Shown here: positions 29,051 through 37,629 of the stretch, one piece after another | Layout of the letters: every line of letters begins with the position of its first letter | How positions within the stretch are numbered: the stretch's first letter is position 1 | DNA from: Candidatus Methylomirabilota bacterium | GTDB lineage: Bacteria > Methylomirabilota > Methylomirabilia > Rokubacteriales > CSP1-6 | DNA length: 64,000 bases | Assembly (NCBI GenBank): GCA_035709005.1 | Contig: DASTFB010000074.1 | Coordinates: forward strand, 1 to 64,000 | Direction: 5' to 3' | Program-made: the position numbers and the translations under genes | Notes under the pieces: model-generated | What the model was told of the DNA's origin: nothing | Database searches by the model: none | Seen by the model: only the letters and a program-made list of their open reading frames with translations

Positions 29051-30716
29051 CGCCGTGGACGATACGCCCGCCGACCATGGTGAGCCGGCAGGCGAGCGAG
29101 GCCATCTCTTCCAGCGGATGGGTGAGTGGATCCTGCTCCAGCACGGCCAGGTCGGCGCTGAAGCCCGGCGCGAGCACGCCGCGCTCGCGCTCGGCGAAGG
29201 TCACGCATGCGCCGCCCACGGTGAGGGCCCGGAGCGCCTCCAGCCGCGTCAGCCGCTCGCCGGGGCCCAGCACCTCGCCGGTCGTCATGTCGCGGCGGGC
29301 GACCGCGGCGGCGAAGGCCAGCCACGGGTCGGCCGGCTTGTTGTCGGTGGCCAGGCCGAAGGGGATGCGACGGCGAACGAGGCTCTTGTGCGGGATCAGG
29401 GTGTGGGCGGCGCCCCCGACCTTGCCCACCTCCTCGGCGGCCGAGCGCCACAGGTACGAGATGGGGTTGGTGGTGACCACGGCGCCCAGGCGCTCGAGGC
29501 GCGCCAGCTCGTCGGCGGTGCCCACGTTGAGGTGAACGGCCACCCACCGCAGATGCCGGATCGGCGTCTCCGCCGCGATCGCCTCCCAGGCGTCCAGCAC
29601 GGCCGGCAGGCTCCGCGTGACCAGCGTGCTGACCCGCAGTCCGCGCCGCGCGGCCAGCCGCGCCTGCTCGCGGTACTCGGCGGGCGAGTTGGCGCTCTCC
29701 ACGAAGCCCGCCCAGCCGGTGTACGGCTGGGCGGCATGCAGGATGCGCGCGACTTCGGGATCGCCGCCATAGTGCAGGCAGACCCCGCAGAGCCGCAGGC
29801 GGTCGTCGCCCACGCCGCGGCCCCCGGCCCAGGCCGCCCACTGCGGGATGACCCGGGCCGCCTCGTCGAGGTCATCCCAGGTGGGGCTCAGCGCCAGCGT
29901 GGCGCGCAGGACCAGCCGCCCGCGCTCGTGCGTCTCGCGGTAGACCGCGAGCACCTCCGGGGCGACGCCGTGCCCCTCGTATACCGCGGTGACGCCCCGC
30001 GCGGCGTAGCGACGCTGAGACTCCACCAGCGCCCGCAGGCGGTCGGCGTGGGTGAAGCGCGGCGCCTGTTTCATCAGCGTGAACTCGATCACCTGGATGA
30101 GGTTGTGCTCGACGAAGACCCCGGTGGGCTCGCCGGCCGCGTCTCTCAGGATGTCGATCGCCTTGGGCGCCACGGTGTCGCGGGTGATGCCGGCCCGCGC
30201 GAGCGCGGCGCTGTTGGCGACGGAATACACGGGCGGCTTGTTCCAGTAGCCCCAGATGCCCCGGATGTAGACGGGATGGTCCGGGGCGGCCCGATCCAGG
30301 TCGGCCCGCGTGGGCCAGCGCTTGTCCGCCAGTCCCCCGGCCTGGTTTAGGTAGAAAGGCGCGCGGCCTACCGGCATCGTGACGATCCACTCGCCCCGCG
30401 GCCTGCGCTTGGCACAACCGGCGATGACCCGCTGGATGTCCGCGATGGAGCGACACCGGGCGAGGCTCGGGCCGAGGCCCTTGAGACCCTCGCGATCGAG
30501 GTGGGCGTGGGCGTCGACGAGTCCCGGCATCACCGTGGCGCCCTTCAGATCGATCACGCGGGTGTGGCGACCGCGCCAGGGCCGGACGTCGGCCCCCGTC
30601 CCGACGGCGGCGATCCGGCCCCCGGCGACCGCCAGCGCCGCGGCCCGTGGGCGCCGGGGATCGAGCGTGAGAACGTGGCCGCTCTGGAGGATCCAGTCGG
30701 CCGCTATTTCATCCAT
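29043..30716 (-). CDS. Amidohydrolase family protein (YtcJ-like, amidohydrolase 3)
   Basis: 557 residues. The N-terminal beta domain (ILQSGHVLTLDPRRPRAAAL) is followed by PGLVDAHAHLDREG, the HxH metal motif of the amidohydrolase superfamily, and a distal GLATDNKPADPW carrying the conserved Asp. YtcJ-like enzymes hydrolyse amide or related bonds of largely unknown substrates. The ATG at 30716 overlaps the TAXI receptor's end by 13 nt. Sitting between receptor and permease genes, it probably acts on the imported compound. Confidence 0.88.
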   Translation of the reverse strand: MDEIAADWILQSGHVLTLDPRRPRAAALAVAGGRIAAVGTGADVRPWRGRHTRVIDLKGATVMPGLVDAHAHLDREGLKGLGPSLARCRSIADIQRVIAGCAKRRPRGEWIVTMPVGRAPFYLNQAGGLADKRWPTRADLDRAAPDHPVYIRGIWGYWNKPPVYSVANSAALARAGITRDTVAPKAIDILRDAAGEPTGVFVEHNLIQVIEFTLMKQAPRFTHADRLRALVESQRRYAARGVTAVYEGHGVAPEVLAVYRETHERGRLVLRATLALSPTWDDLDEAARVIPQWAAWAGGRGVGDDRLRLCGVCLHYGGDPEVARILHAAQPYTGWAGFVESANSPAEYREQARLAARRGLRVSTLVTRSLPAVLDAWEAIAAETPIRHLRWVAVHLNVGTADELARLERLGAVVTTNPISYLWRSAAEEVGKVGGAAHTLIPHKSLVRRRIPFGLATDNKPADPWLAFAAAVARRDMTTGEVLGPGERLTRLEALRALTVGGACVTFAERERGVLAPGFSADLAVLEQDPLTHPLEEMASLACRLTMVGGRIVHGDA

Positions 30717-31681
30717 CCTTTCTCGCGGTACGCCCGCGCGGCTCCCGGGTGCAGCGGGATGCCGACTTTCTCGGGCCGCCACGCGGTCTGGGGGTCGAAG
30801 GCGCTGAGGCCGGCGTGGCCGCGCACGAGGGCGTCCTTGCTCTCGATGAGGGTCTTGGTCACGGTGTAGGCCACCGGCTCCGGCAGGTCCTTGTTGGTGA
30901 TCAGCACCGTGGGAAAGCCGACCGTGCGCACAGGCTCGCCCTGTTTCTTGAACGTGTCCGCCGGCATGGTGGACGGCGTGTAGCCCAGCGGGGCGAGCCG
31001 CTCGACGATCTCGGGCTCCAGGCCCAGGAACATCACGTCGGTGAAGCTGGCGATCTCCGACACGGACGGGTGCTTGGGCGTCACCACGGCCAGCAAGACG
31101 TCGGCGCGCCCGTCCTTGAACGCGTCGACGATGACGTTGTAGCCGACGTGGGTCGTCGAGCCGCCGGCCGCCTTGATGTCGGCGTACGAGAGCCCGTAGG
31201 CGTGCAGCAGTTGCCGGCCGCCGAACTCGCCCAGGGAGCCGACCGGCAGGGTGTAGATCTTGACGGGACGCTTCTTGTCCTTGATGTCGCGCAGCGACCG
31301 GATGTCGAGCTTCTTCTGGGCGACAGCCAGCAGATAGTAGGTGTCGAGGCCGCCGACCAGCCCCCGCAAGTTGTCGAGCTTGGTGTCGTAGGCCTCCGTG
31401 CCCTCGAAGGCCCAGCGGTTCGTCACCGTGAAGGACAGCCCCAGCGGCGTCTCGTTCCGGGCCACGAGCTTGGCGTTACCGACGCCGCCGGCGAACGGCT
31501 TGACGTCCACGTTGGAGCCGGGCGGCAGCGCCTTGCGGAGCAGGTCGGCCATAGTGGCCCCGTAGACGTACCAGGCGGTCCCGGCGTTGAGGCTGGCGAA
31601 CGCGAGGGTCACGGGCTGCTGGGCCCCGACGGCCGTCACGCCCGCCGCCAGCGCCAGGATCAATGCGAGTATCGTCTTCAT
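30704..31681 (-). CDS. TRAP transporter solute-binding protein, TAXI family
   Basis: 325 residues. Signal peptide MKTILALILALAAGVTAVGA; mature start VTLAFASLNAGTAWYVYGAT. The body (ETPLGLSFTVTNRWAFEG, ADVLLAVVTPKHPSVSEIAS, the last segment ALVRGHAGLSAFDPQTA) fits TAXI receptors. It is periplasmic and captures the ligand for the permease at 27194. Ribosome site GAGGAGGG precedes the ATG. Ligand unknown. Confidence 0.9.
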   Translation of the reverse strand: MKTILALILALAAGVTAVGAQQPVTLAFASLNAGTAWYVYGATMADLLRKALPPGSNVDVKPFAGGVGNAKLVARNETPLGLSFTVTNRWAFEGTEAYDTKLDNLRGLVGGLDTYYLLAVAQKKLDIRSLRDIKDKKRPVKIYTLPVGSLGEFGGRQLLHAYGLSYADIKAAGGSTTHVGYNVIVDAFKDGRADVLLAVVTPKHPSVSEIASFTDVMFLGLEPEIVERLAPLGYTPSTMPADTFKKQGEPVRTVGFPTVLITNKDLPEPVAYTVTKTLIESKDALVRGHAGLSAFDPQTAWRPEKVGIPLHPGAARAYREKGWMK

Positions 31682-32463
31682 CGTGTCCCCTCCTCTGCAA
31701 CGAGTGCGAGCCGGGCGCCCAGCGTCCGGCTCGGATCGAGTGGGCCCCGTTCGGCCGCCGTGGTCGTCAGCGTGGCCGCGAACGGGGAAGGACCGCGATC
31801 GGCCAGCCACCGGGTGAGCGGGCTGCCCGTCTCGCGGGGCGCCAGCACCTCCAGCGCGTGCGGGCCGATGGTGAACCGAACGCCGCCGGCGGCCAGGTCG
31901 GTCCGGAGGACGGGCTGGCCGGGGCGGCCCAGGGCCTCTTCGTACCATCGGCGCACAGCGGCGACGTCCTCGACGGCGATGGTCAGAACATCGATCCCCA
32001 CGACCCCGTTGGCATGCCGGTGCTGCCCGGGCACGCGCTCCTCGCGCGGCGTCTCGTCCTGGATGAGGAACGGCACCACGCCCTTGGCATCGCGGGGAAT
32101 GGAGAGCACCCATTGGAGCTGGTAGCCGTCGGGGCGAACCCGCGACAGCGGTGACGGGTCATCGATGGCGACACCGGCGCGCCGCCAGGCCGCGGTGTCG
32201 CCGAGCAGGTCGTCGGTCTGCATGCAGAAGTCCACGAGCCCGCCCCCCTTCTGGAGCGGCTGCCACCACTTGTGCCGGGGGCTTGGCTCGTAGAAGGAGA
32301 TCAGCTCGAGGTAGGCGCCGTCCGCCAGCCCGATCAGAGCATTGTGGCTGCCCACCGGGTGTCGGCCGCCCGGCACGACGGTGAAGCCAAGCGCGCCGTA
32401 GTTTTTCTGGGCCAGATCCAGGTCGGGAACGGCGATGACGAGATGGTCGATCCCCCGCAGCAT
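31678..32463 (-). CDS. VOC/glyoxalase-like protein, two-domain
   Basis: 261 residues. It starts MLRGIDHLVIAVPDLDLAQK, the hallmark of a vicinal-oxygen-chelate fold, and has a second domain beginning near GIDVLTIAVEDVAAVRRWYE. It resembles glyoxalase-like domain 3 proteins. These bind a metal and act as dioxygenases, isomerases or lyases; the metal ligands cannot be assigned with confidence. Its stop overlaps the TAXI start (ATGA) and it follows the LLM gene by 2 nt. Confidence 0.8.
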   Translation of the reverse strand: MLRGIDHLVIAVPDLDLAQKNYGALGFTVVPGGRHPVGSHNALIGLADGAYLELISFYEPSPRHKWWQPLQKGGGLVDFCMQTDDLLGDTAAWRRAGVAIDDPSPLSRVRPDGYQLQWVLSIPRDAKGVVPFLIQDETPREERVPGQHRHANGVVGIDVLTIAVEDVAAVRRWYEEALGRPGQPVLRTDLAAGGVRFTIGPHALEVLAPRETGSPLTRWLADRGPSPFAATLTTTAAERGPLDPSRTLGARLALVAEEGTR

Positions 32464-32465
32464 GG

Positions 32466-33488
32466 CTAGGCGCCTGGCCGCGGGGCATTGAAGGCCGGGG
32501 CCACCTCGCCCAGAAACCGCTTGAGCTGCCCGTTCTGGTCCCACGAGGTCAGCCGCAGGGCGACGTGGCCGAGGCCGGCATCCAGGTAGGCCCGGAGCTG
32601 CTCGATGCACTGCTGCGGTCCACCGGCCACCGTCCACCCTTCGACGAAGGCCGGGCTGAAGTTCGACGTGTAGTAGGTGTCGAGGAACCGCTTCGACTCC
32701 TCGAGCGCCGCCTGGCGGTCCTCGTTGATGTTGATGTTGTGATAGAGGGCACTGCCCAGCCGGGCGGGATCGCGGCCCTCCTCGCGGGCCATCCGGCAGA
32801 TCTCCGCCCACTGCCGCCGGAACTCGTCCGGCGACACCTTGTTCGTCATCCAGCCGTCGGCGTACCGGGCGACCCGGCGGAAGCCGCGCTCCACCGCGGC
32901 CGCCGAGGCGCTGGCGCCGCCCTTCCAGGTGAGCCCGGTGGGGTTCGAGGCGATCCAGATGGGGCATGGCTGCTGGACGGGCCGCGGCTCCAGGGGGACG
33001 CCTTCGAAGCGGTAGAAGCGCCCGGCATGCGAGGCCGAGCGCCCATGGAACAGGGCGCGCAGAATCGTGATGCCCTCCTCGAGCCGGGCCACCCGCTCGC
33101 TCGACTGCACGCCCATCACCGCGTGCTCGAGGGCCTGGGCCCGGGATTGCTCATCGGGGCCCCCGAGGCAGACGGCCAGCCAGGTGCGGCCGCCGGAGAG
33201 CACATCGAGGCTGGCCCACTGCTGGGCGAAGAGCACGGGGTGGCGGTGCACGAAGGTCGCCAGGCAGCCGACCCCGAGCCGCACCCGCGACGTCGCCGCC
33301 GCCAGCGCCGAGAGCAGCGTCACCGACTCCAGCCGGGGCTTGGCCAGCAGGCTGTCACCGACCCACACGGCGTCGAAGGCGCCGGAGGCCTCGGCAGTTA
33401 CGGTGAGATCGATCAGATCGCGGGCCTTGATCACGCCGAGCACGACGGCGCGGTTGGTCAGCGTGAGCCCGAACGGTGAACGCGCCAT
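32466..33488 (-). CDS. LLM-class flavin-dependent oxidoreductase (F420-type)
   Basis: 340 residues. The luciferase-like barrel is recognisable by AFDAVWVGDSLLAKPRLESV, ATSRVRLGVGCLATFVHRHP and FAQQWASLDVLSGGRTWLAV. These features are common to F420-dependent LLM enzymes such as methylene-H4MPT reductase-like and monooxygenase-like proteins. Reaction and substrate are unknown; as part of the TRAP operon it likely oxidises or reduces the imported acid or its CoA ester. Confidence 0.88.
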   Translation of the reverse strand: MARSPFGLTLTNRAVVLGVIKARDLIDLTVTAEASGAFDAVWVGDSLLAKPRLESVTLLSALAAATSRVRLGVGCLATFVHRHPVLFAQQWASLDVLSGGRTWLAVCLGGPDEQSRAQALEHAVMGVQSSERVARLEEGITILRALFHGRSASHAGRFYRFEGVPLEPRPVQQPCPIWIASNPTGLTWKGGASASAAAVERGFRRVARYADGWMTNKVSPDEFRRQWAEICRMAREEGRDPARLGSALYHNININEDRQAALEESKRFLDTYYTSNFSPAFVEGWTVAGGPQQCIEQLRAYLDAGLGHVALRLTSWDQNGQLKRFLGEVAPAFNAPRPGA

Positions 33489-33493
33489 GGTCC

Positions 33494-34261
33494 TCACCTC
33501 CCCGTGAACTTGGGCGGTCGCTTCTCGAGAAAGGCCCGGATACCTTCCTCGTAATCGCCGGTCGAGCGCAGCCAGGCGTAGGCCTTGCGCTCCAGCTCCA
33601 GCGCCGTCTCCAGCGGGGCATCCGCGCCCCGATTGAGGACGGTCTTGAGGGTCCTGAGCGCCAGGGGGGCCCGCTCGGCCAGCTCGCGAGCGAGCCTCAG
33701 GACCGCCTCGTCGAGCTTGTCGTCGGCGACGGCCTCGGTGATGAGGCCCCAGGCCTCGGCCTGCCGGGCGGGAATGCGCTGGCCCGTCATCATGAAGAGC
33801 TTCGCCCGCGTCATGCCGATGAGGCGCAGGGCGCGCTGGGTGCCGCCGCTGCCCGGGATCATGCCCAGCCTGATCTCCGGGAAGGCGAACTCCGACCGCT
33901 GCGTGGCCACGCGGAAGTCGCAGGCCAGGGCCAGCTCCAGCCCCGCGCCCATCGTGAAGCCGTCGATGGCCGCGATCACCGGCTTGCGACAGCGTTCGGC
34001 CCAGGACAGCGTGTCGCCCCACTCCTCGAGAGCGGCCGGCGCCAGGGTCAAGAACTCGGCGACGTCGCCGCCGGCGCTGAAGGCCCGGCCGCCGGCGCCG
34101 CGCACCACCACCACGCGCACGGTGTCGTCGCGGTCGAGATCCCGGAACAACGCCGGGAACTCCTCGCGCATGGCCACCGTCATGGTGTTCATCTTGGGCT
34201 GGCGATCGATCCAGATGGTCGCGATGGGCGGCGTCTGCTCCACCTTGAGGAAGTCACTCAT
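33494..34261 (-). CDS. Enoyl-CoA hydratase/isomerase
   Basis: 255 residues, normal crotonase length. Oxyanion-hole motifs are RAFSAGGDVAEF and DGFTMGAGLELALACD; the second catalytic region is EIRLGMIPGSGGTQRALRLI with Glu/Gly in the usual places. It hydrates a 2-enoyl-CoA. The start overlaps the acyl-CoA synthetase stop (ATGA), suggesting the synthetase makes the thioester used here. Confidence 0.93.
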   Translation of the reverse strand: MSDFLKVEQTPPIATIWIDRQPKMNTMTVAMREEFPALFRDLDRDDTVRVVVVRGAGGRAFSAGGDVAEFLTLAPAALEEWGDTLSWAERCRKPVIAAIDGFTMGAGLELALACDFRVATQRSEFAFPEIRLGMIPGSGGTQRALRLIGMTRAKLFMMTGQRIPARQAEAWGLITEAVADDKLDEAVLRLARELAERAPLALRTLKTVLNRGADAPLETALELERKAYAWLRSTGDYEEGIRAFLEKRPPKFTGR

Positions 34262-35799
34262 CGGGAGGGCTCCGTGTACCGGCCCTCGCGCAGCAGCCGG
34301 CGCAGGATCTTGCCCGAGGCCGTCTTGGGGATGTCGGTCACGAGCACGATCCGCCGGGGGCGCTTGAACCGGGCCAGCCCGGCGCCCTCCCGGCAATACT
34401 CGTCCAGCGCCGCCGGCGTCAGATCGGGCGCGGCCGGGACGACGAAGGCCACGACGCGCTCGCCCCACCGCTCGTCGGGCTCGCCCACCACCGCCACGTC
34501 GCGGACGCCAGGGTGCCGGGCCAGGGCTTCCTCCACCTCGACGGGATGGATGTTCTCCCCGCCGCTGATGATCATGTCGTCCACCCGCCCGGCGACGTAG
34601 AGCTCGCCCTCGGCATCCACGTATCCCATGTCGCCCGTGAAGTACCAGCCGCGGCGCAGCGCTCGGGCGTCGGCGTCGGGACGGTTCCAGTACCCGGCGA
34701 AGGCCTCCGGAGAATCGAGGCGGGCGATGATCTCACCCTTCTCGCCGGCCGGCACCACCTCGTCGGGCTCCACGCGGCGCTCCGTGCTGGCGCGGACCAC
34801 CCGCAGAGCGGAGTGCAGACCCGGGCGCCCCGCGCAGCCCGGCTTGAGGTGCACGTCGGGCCGGACGGAGAACGTGTAGATCTCCGTGGAGCCGTAGTGG
34901 TTGACGAACACACGGGGCCGGAACGCCTTCAGGCACGCCTCCGTCAGCGGCGCCAGCATCGGCGCGCCCGCATAGGCCAGCTTGCGCACCGAGGCCACGT
35001 CGGTCCGGGCCAGCTCCGGCGCGTGCACGAGATCGTAGAACAGCGTGGGAATCAGATAGAGGGCGCTCAGCCGCTCGTGCTCGATCAGCCGTAACGCGTG
35101 AGCCGCGGCCCAGTCCGCCTGACAGACGAAGCAGCCGTTGACGGCGACCATGCTGGTGAGCGCGTGAATGCCCATCGTGTGATAGAGCGGCATCACGCCC
35201 AGGGTGCGTTCCCCCCACTCGTAACCGCACTGGACCACGTGGGCCAGCGTCCCCGCGTAGTGATTGCGGTGGGTACGCGGCACGCCCTTGGGGCGACCGG
35301 TGGTGCCGGACGTATAGAGGATCAGCGAGAGGTCGGCGTCCATGGGCGCCGGGGGCCGCGCCGCCGCCGTCTCGTCCGAGAGCTGGGCAAAGGTGAGCTC
35401 GCCGGCCGCGGCCTGGGAATCCACGGCGATCAGGCGGACGTCGAGGCCCCGGGCCGCCTCGCGCACGCTCGGGGCCGTGGCGGCCTCGAACAGCGCCACC
35501 CGGGCCTGCGAGTCGTCGAGCAGGTAGGCGAGGTCCCCCGGCGTCGACCGGAAGTTGACGGGGACCGGCACACCCCCCAGGCGCTGCAAGGCCCAGTACG
35601 CGAGCACATGCTCCAGGCGGTTCTTGAGCACGAGCAGCACACGGTCGCCGCGGCCAAGGCCCAGCCGGCTCAGGCCTCGCGCCAGGGCAGCGGTCCCGTC
35701 GCCCAGCTCGGCGTAACTCAGCCGTGTGTCCCCGTCGACGACCGCGTCAGCGCCCGGATGTCGCAGCACCGCGCGCTCGAGCAGGCTGGCCAGGGTCAC
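34258..35799 (-). CDS. Acyl-CoA synthetase (AMP-forming)
   Basis: 513 residues from a GTG that overlaps the upstream stop (GTGA). Motifs: SLILYTSGTTGRPKGVPRTH (P-loop), NHYGSTEIYTF (A5), YFTGDMGYVDAEGELYVAGR (A7), ISGGENIHPVEVEE (A8) and ETDIPKTASGKI-like KTASGKILRR (catalytic Lys). It activates a carboxylic acid with ATP and CoA. The chain type is not evident; the operon suggests the TRAP-imported acid. Confidence 0.92.
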   Translation of the reverse strand: MTLASLLERAVLRHPGADAVVDGDTRLSYAELGDGTAALARGLSRLGLGRGDRVLLVLKNRLEHVLAYWALQRLGGVPVPVNFRSTPGDLAYLLDDSQARVALFEAATAPSVREAARGLDVRLIAVDSQAAAGELTFAQLSDETAAARPPAPMDADLSLILYTSGTTGRPKGVPRTHRNHYAGTLAHVVQCGYEWGERTLGVMPLYHTMGIHALTSMVAVNGCFVCQADWAAAHALRLIEHERLSALYLIPTLFYDLVHAPELARTDVASVRKLAYAGAPMLAPLTEACLKAFRPRVFVNHYGSTEIYTFSVRPDVHLKPGCAGRPGLHSALRVVRASTERRVEPDEVVPAGEKGEIIARLDSPEAFAGYWNRPDADARALRRGWYFTGDMGYVDAEGELYVAGRVDDMIISGGENIHPVEVEEALARHPGVRDVAVVGEPDERWGERVVAFVVPAAPDLTPAALDEYCREGAGLARFKRPRRIVLVTDIPKTASGKILRRLLREGRYTEPSR

Positions 35800-36815
35800 G
35801 GGACGAGGATGACCTTGCCCTTGTTCTTGCGGTCCAGCACGTACTGCACCGCGGCCGGGGCGTCGGCGAGCGGGAAAGTACGGTCGATCACCGGCCGGAG
35901 CCGCCCGGCCACGACGTGATCCAGGATCGTGCGCAGCTCGAGGATGGTGCCCAGGTTCGTCCCCACGATCGTGAGGTTCTTGGAGTAGACGTGGCGCAGG
36001 TCGAGCCGACCCCAGTGCGTGTCGTGAGAGCCGATGGAGACCAGCGTGCCGAGCCGGGTGAGGGCGTACGTGGATCGCTCGAAGGTCTCGCCGCCGATGT
36101 GCTCCACGACCACGTCCACGCCCCGCTTGGCCGTCCAGCGCCGAACCTCCTCGACGAAGTCCTGCCGCCGGTAGTTCACCACGTGCTCGGCGCCCAGCCC
36201 GCGGGCGAACTCGATCTTGTCGTCGCTGCCCACCGTGGTGATCACACGGGCCCCGGCCAGACGGGCGATCTGGATGGCCGCGCTGCCGACTCCGCTGCCG
36301 GCGGCCTGGACCAGCACGGTCTGTCCGGGCCGGAGGGCCGCCTTCACCACCAGCGCATGCCACGCGGTGAGCATGGCCAGCGGCAATGCAGCGCCGGCTT
36401 CGAAGGAGAGCCCGTCGGGCAGCGGCAGGACGTTGGCCGTCGGCACTTTCACCAGTTCGGCGTAGCCGCCGTCCTTGTGGGCGCCGAGATAGCCGTAGCG
36501 CAGGCACACCGTTCGTTCCCCGCGCAGACAGAACTCGCACTGGCCGCAGGACAAGCCGGGGAAGACGACGACCCGCTGGCCCCGAGGATGCCCCCCGGCC
36601 GCGGCCTCCAGCGTACCGGCGACCTCGCAGCCGTTGATGTGCGGCAGGCCCTCGGGCGGCGGGAAACGGCCGTCGAGCAGCAGCATGTCGACCTGGTTCA
36701 GCGCGCAGGCCCGGACCCGCACGAGCGTCTCGCTGGGGCCGGGGACGGGATCGCGATGGTCGTCGTAGATGATCTTGTCGGCGCCGCCGTGCTCCTTGAA
36801 GAAGGCCGCTTTCAT
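35796..36815 (-). CDS. Zinc-type alcohol dehydrogenase / quinone oxidoreductase family
   Basis: 339 residues. The GroES-like N-terminal domain has NGCEVAGTLEAA and the structural-zinc loop CGQCEFC ... C (near 94-105). The Rossmann domain shows VLVQAAGSGVGSAAIQIARL, the NAD(P)-binding glycine motif. It is an MDR-superfamily reductase. Its start overlaps the CoxG-like gene's stop and its stop overlaps the synthetase GTG, so it is tightly coupled in the operon. Substrate unknown. Confidence 0.9.
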   Translation of the reverse strand: MKAAFFKEHGGADKIIYDDHRDPVPGPSETLVRVRACALNQVDMLLLDGRFPPPEGLPHINGCEVAGTLEAAAGGHPRGQRVVVFPGLSCGQCEFCLRGERTVCLRYGYLGAHKDGGYAELVKVPTANVLPLPDGLSFEAGAALPLAMLTAWHALVVKAALRPGQTVLVQAAGSGVGSAAIQIARLAGARVITTVGSDDKIEFARGLGAEHVVNYRRQDFVEEVRRWTAKRGVDVVVEHIGGETFERSTYALTRLGTLVSIGSHDTHWGRLDLRHVYSKNLTIVGTNLGTILELRTILDHVVAGRLRPVIDRTFPLADAPAAVQYVLDRKNKGKVILVP

Positions 36816-37255
36816 GAACCGGCCTGGAGGAGTTGGCTCATACGACTGAAAAACTGGTCGGCCAGCATCTTGGACACGCCGCCCAGCATCCGCTGGCCGA
36901 CGCCGGCGATGAGGCCCCCCACCTGGACGTCGGCGTTGTAGCTGACGCGCGTGCCGTTCTCGATGTCGCTGAGGGAGATCAGCGTCTCGCCGCGCACGAA
37001 CCCGGGACCGCCGCTGCCCTCGACCATCATCCGGTACGAGTTGGGCGGCGCTTTGTCGGTGATCTTCACCTTGCCTTCGAAGGTGCCCTTCACCGCAGCG
37101 ACGCCGATCTTCATGGTCGCCTTGAACTCGTCGTTGCCGATCGCCTCGAGCTTCTCGCACCCCGGGATCGCCTGGCGCAGCTGCTCGGGATCCAAGAACG
37201 CATCCCACACCTTCGCGCGCGGCGCAGGCACGTCGTGTGCACCTTCGATCTTCAT
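36812..37255 (-). CDS. CoxG/SRPBCC family protein
   Basis: 147 residues. MKIEGAHDVPAPRAKVWDAF, LRQAIPGCEKLEAIGNDEFK and TFEGKVKITDKAPPNSYRM are the CoxG signature of carbon monoxide dehydrogenase subunit G-like proteins (helix-grip fold). In CO dehydrogenase CoxG helps membrane attachment, but many members occur without cox genes, as here. The C-terminal helix region (GLIAGVGQRMLGGVSKMLAD) is conserved. It is the first gene of the nine-gene operon running to 27194. Confidence 0.88.
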   Translation of the reverse strand: MKIEGAHDVPAPRAKVWDAFLDPEQLRQAIPGCEKLEAIGNDEFKATMKIGVAAVKGTFEGKVKITDKAPPNSYRMMVEGSGGPGFVRGETLISLSDIENGTRVSYNADVQVGGLIAGVGQRMLGGVSKMLADQFFSRMSQLLQAGS

Positions 37256-37376
37256 CCGACTCTCCTTGTCGGAACGGGCGTTCCGGAACGCTTAGTGTAT
37301 CAAGATGAGCGCTGCGTGGCACTGGCCTTGCAGCGTGGTGAGGCCGGGCCTCAGGCAGGCCCAGGAGGGCAATCTG

Positions 37377-37625
37377 ATGAAAAGATTTCTCATCGGCATA
37401 GTCGCGCTCTTCGCAGGCGCGAGCCTCGTGGCTGGTTGTTCCGAGTCGCCGAACGACCGCATGGGCGGAGAGCGAAGCGATCGTCCACCGGCGGCATCGC
37501 CGCCGACGACGACGTCGCCGCCTACGATGACATCACCGCCGTCCACCACGACTCCATCGACCGGTTCGCCGTCGACCTCGCCATCGGGTTCTCCGCCGAG
37601 CCCGTCGGGCGGAACCACCAAATAG
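37377..37625 (+). CDS. Small lipoprotein with Thr/Ser/Pro-rich tail
   Basis: 82 residues. The signal MKRFLIGIVALFAGASLVAG ends in lipobox Val-Ala-Gly-Cys. After about 15 polar residues the rest is a Ser-Pro-Thr linker (SPPTTTSPPTMTSPPSTTTP). Ribosome site AGGAGGG precedes the ATG. It probably acts as a flexible envelope anchor; no domain is seen. It is convergent with the Clp1-like gene, 4 nt apart. Confidence 0.7.
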   Translation: MKRFLIGIVALFAGASLVAGCSESPNDRMGGERSDRPPAASPPTTTSPPTMTSPPSTTTPSTGSPSTSPSGSPPSPSGGTTK

Positions 37626-37629
37626 CCGC

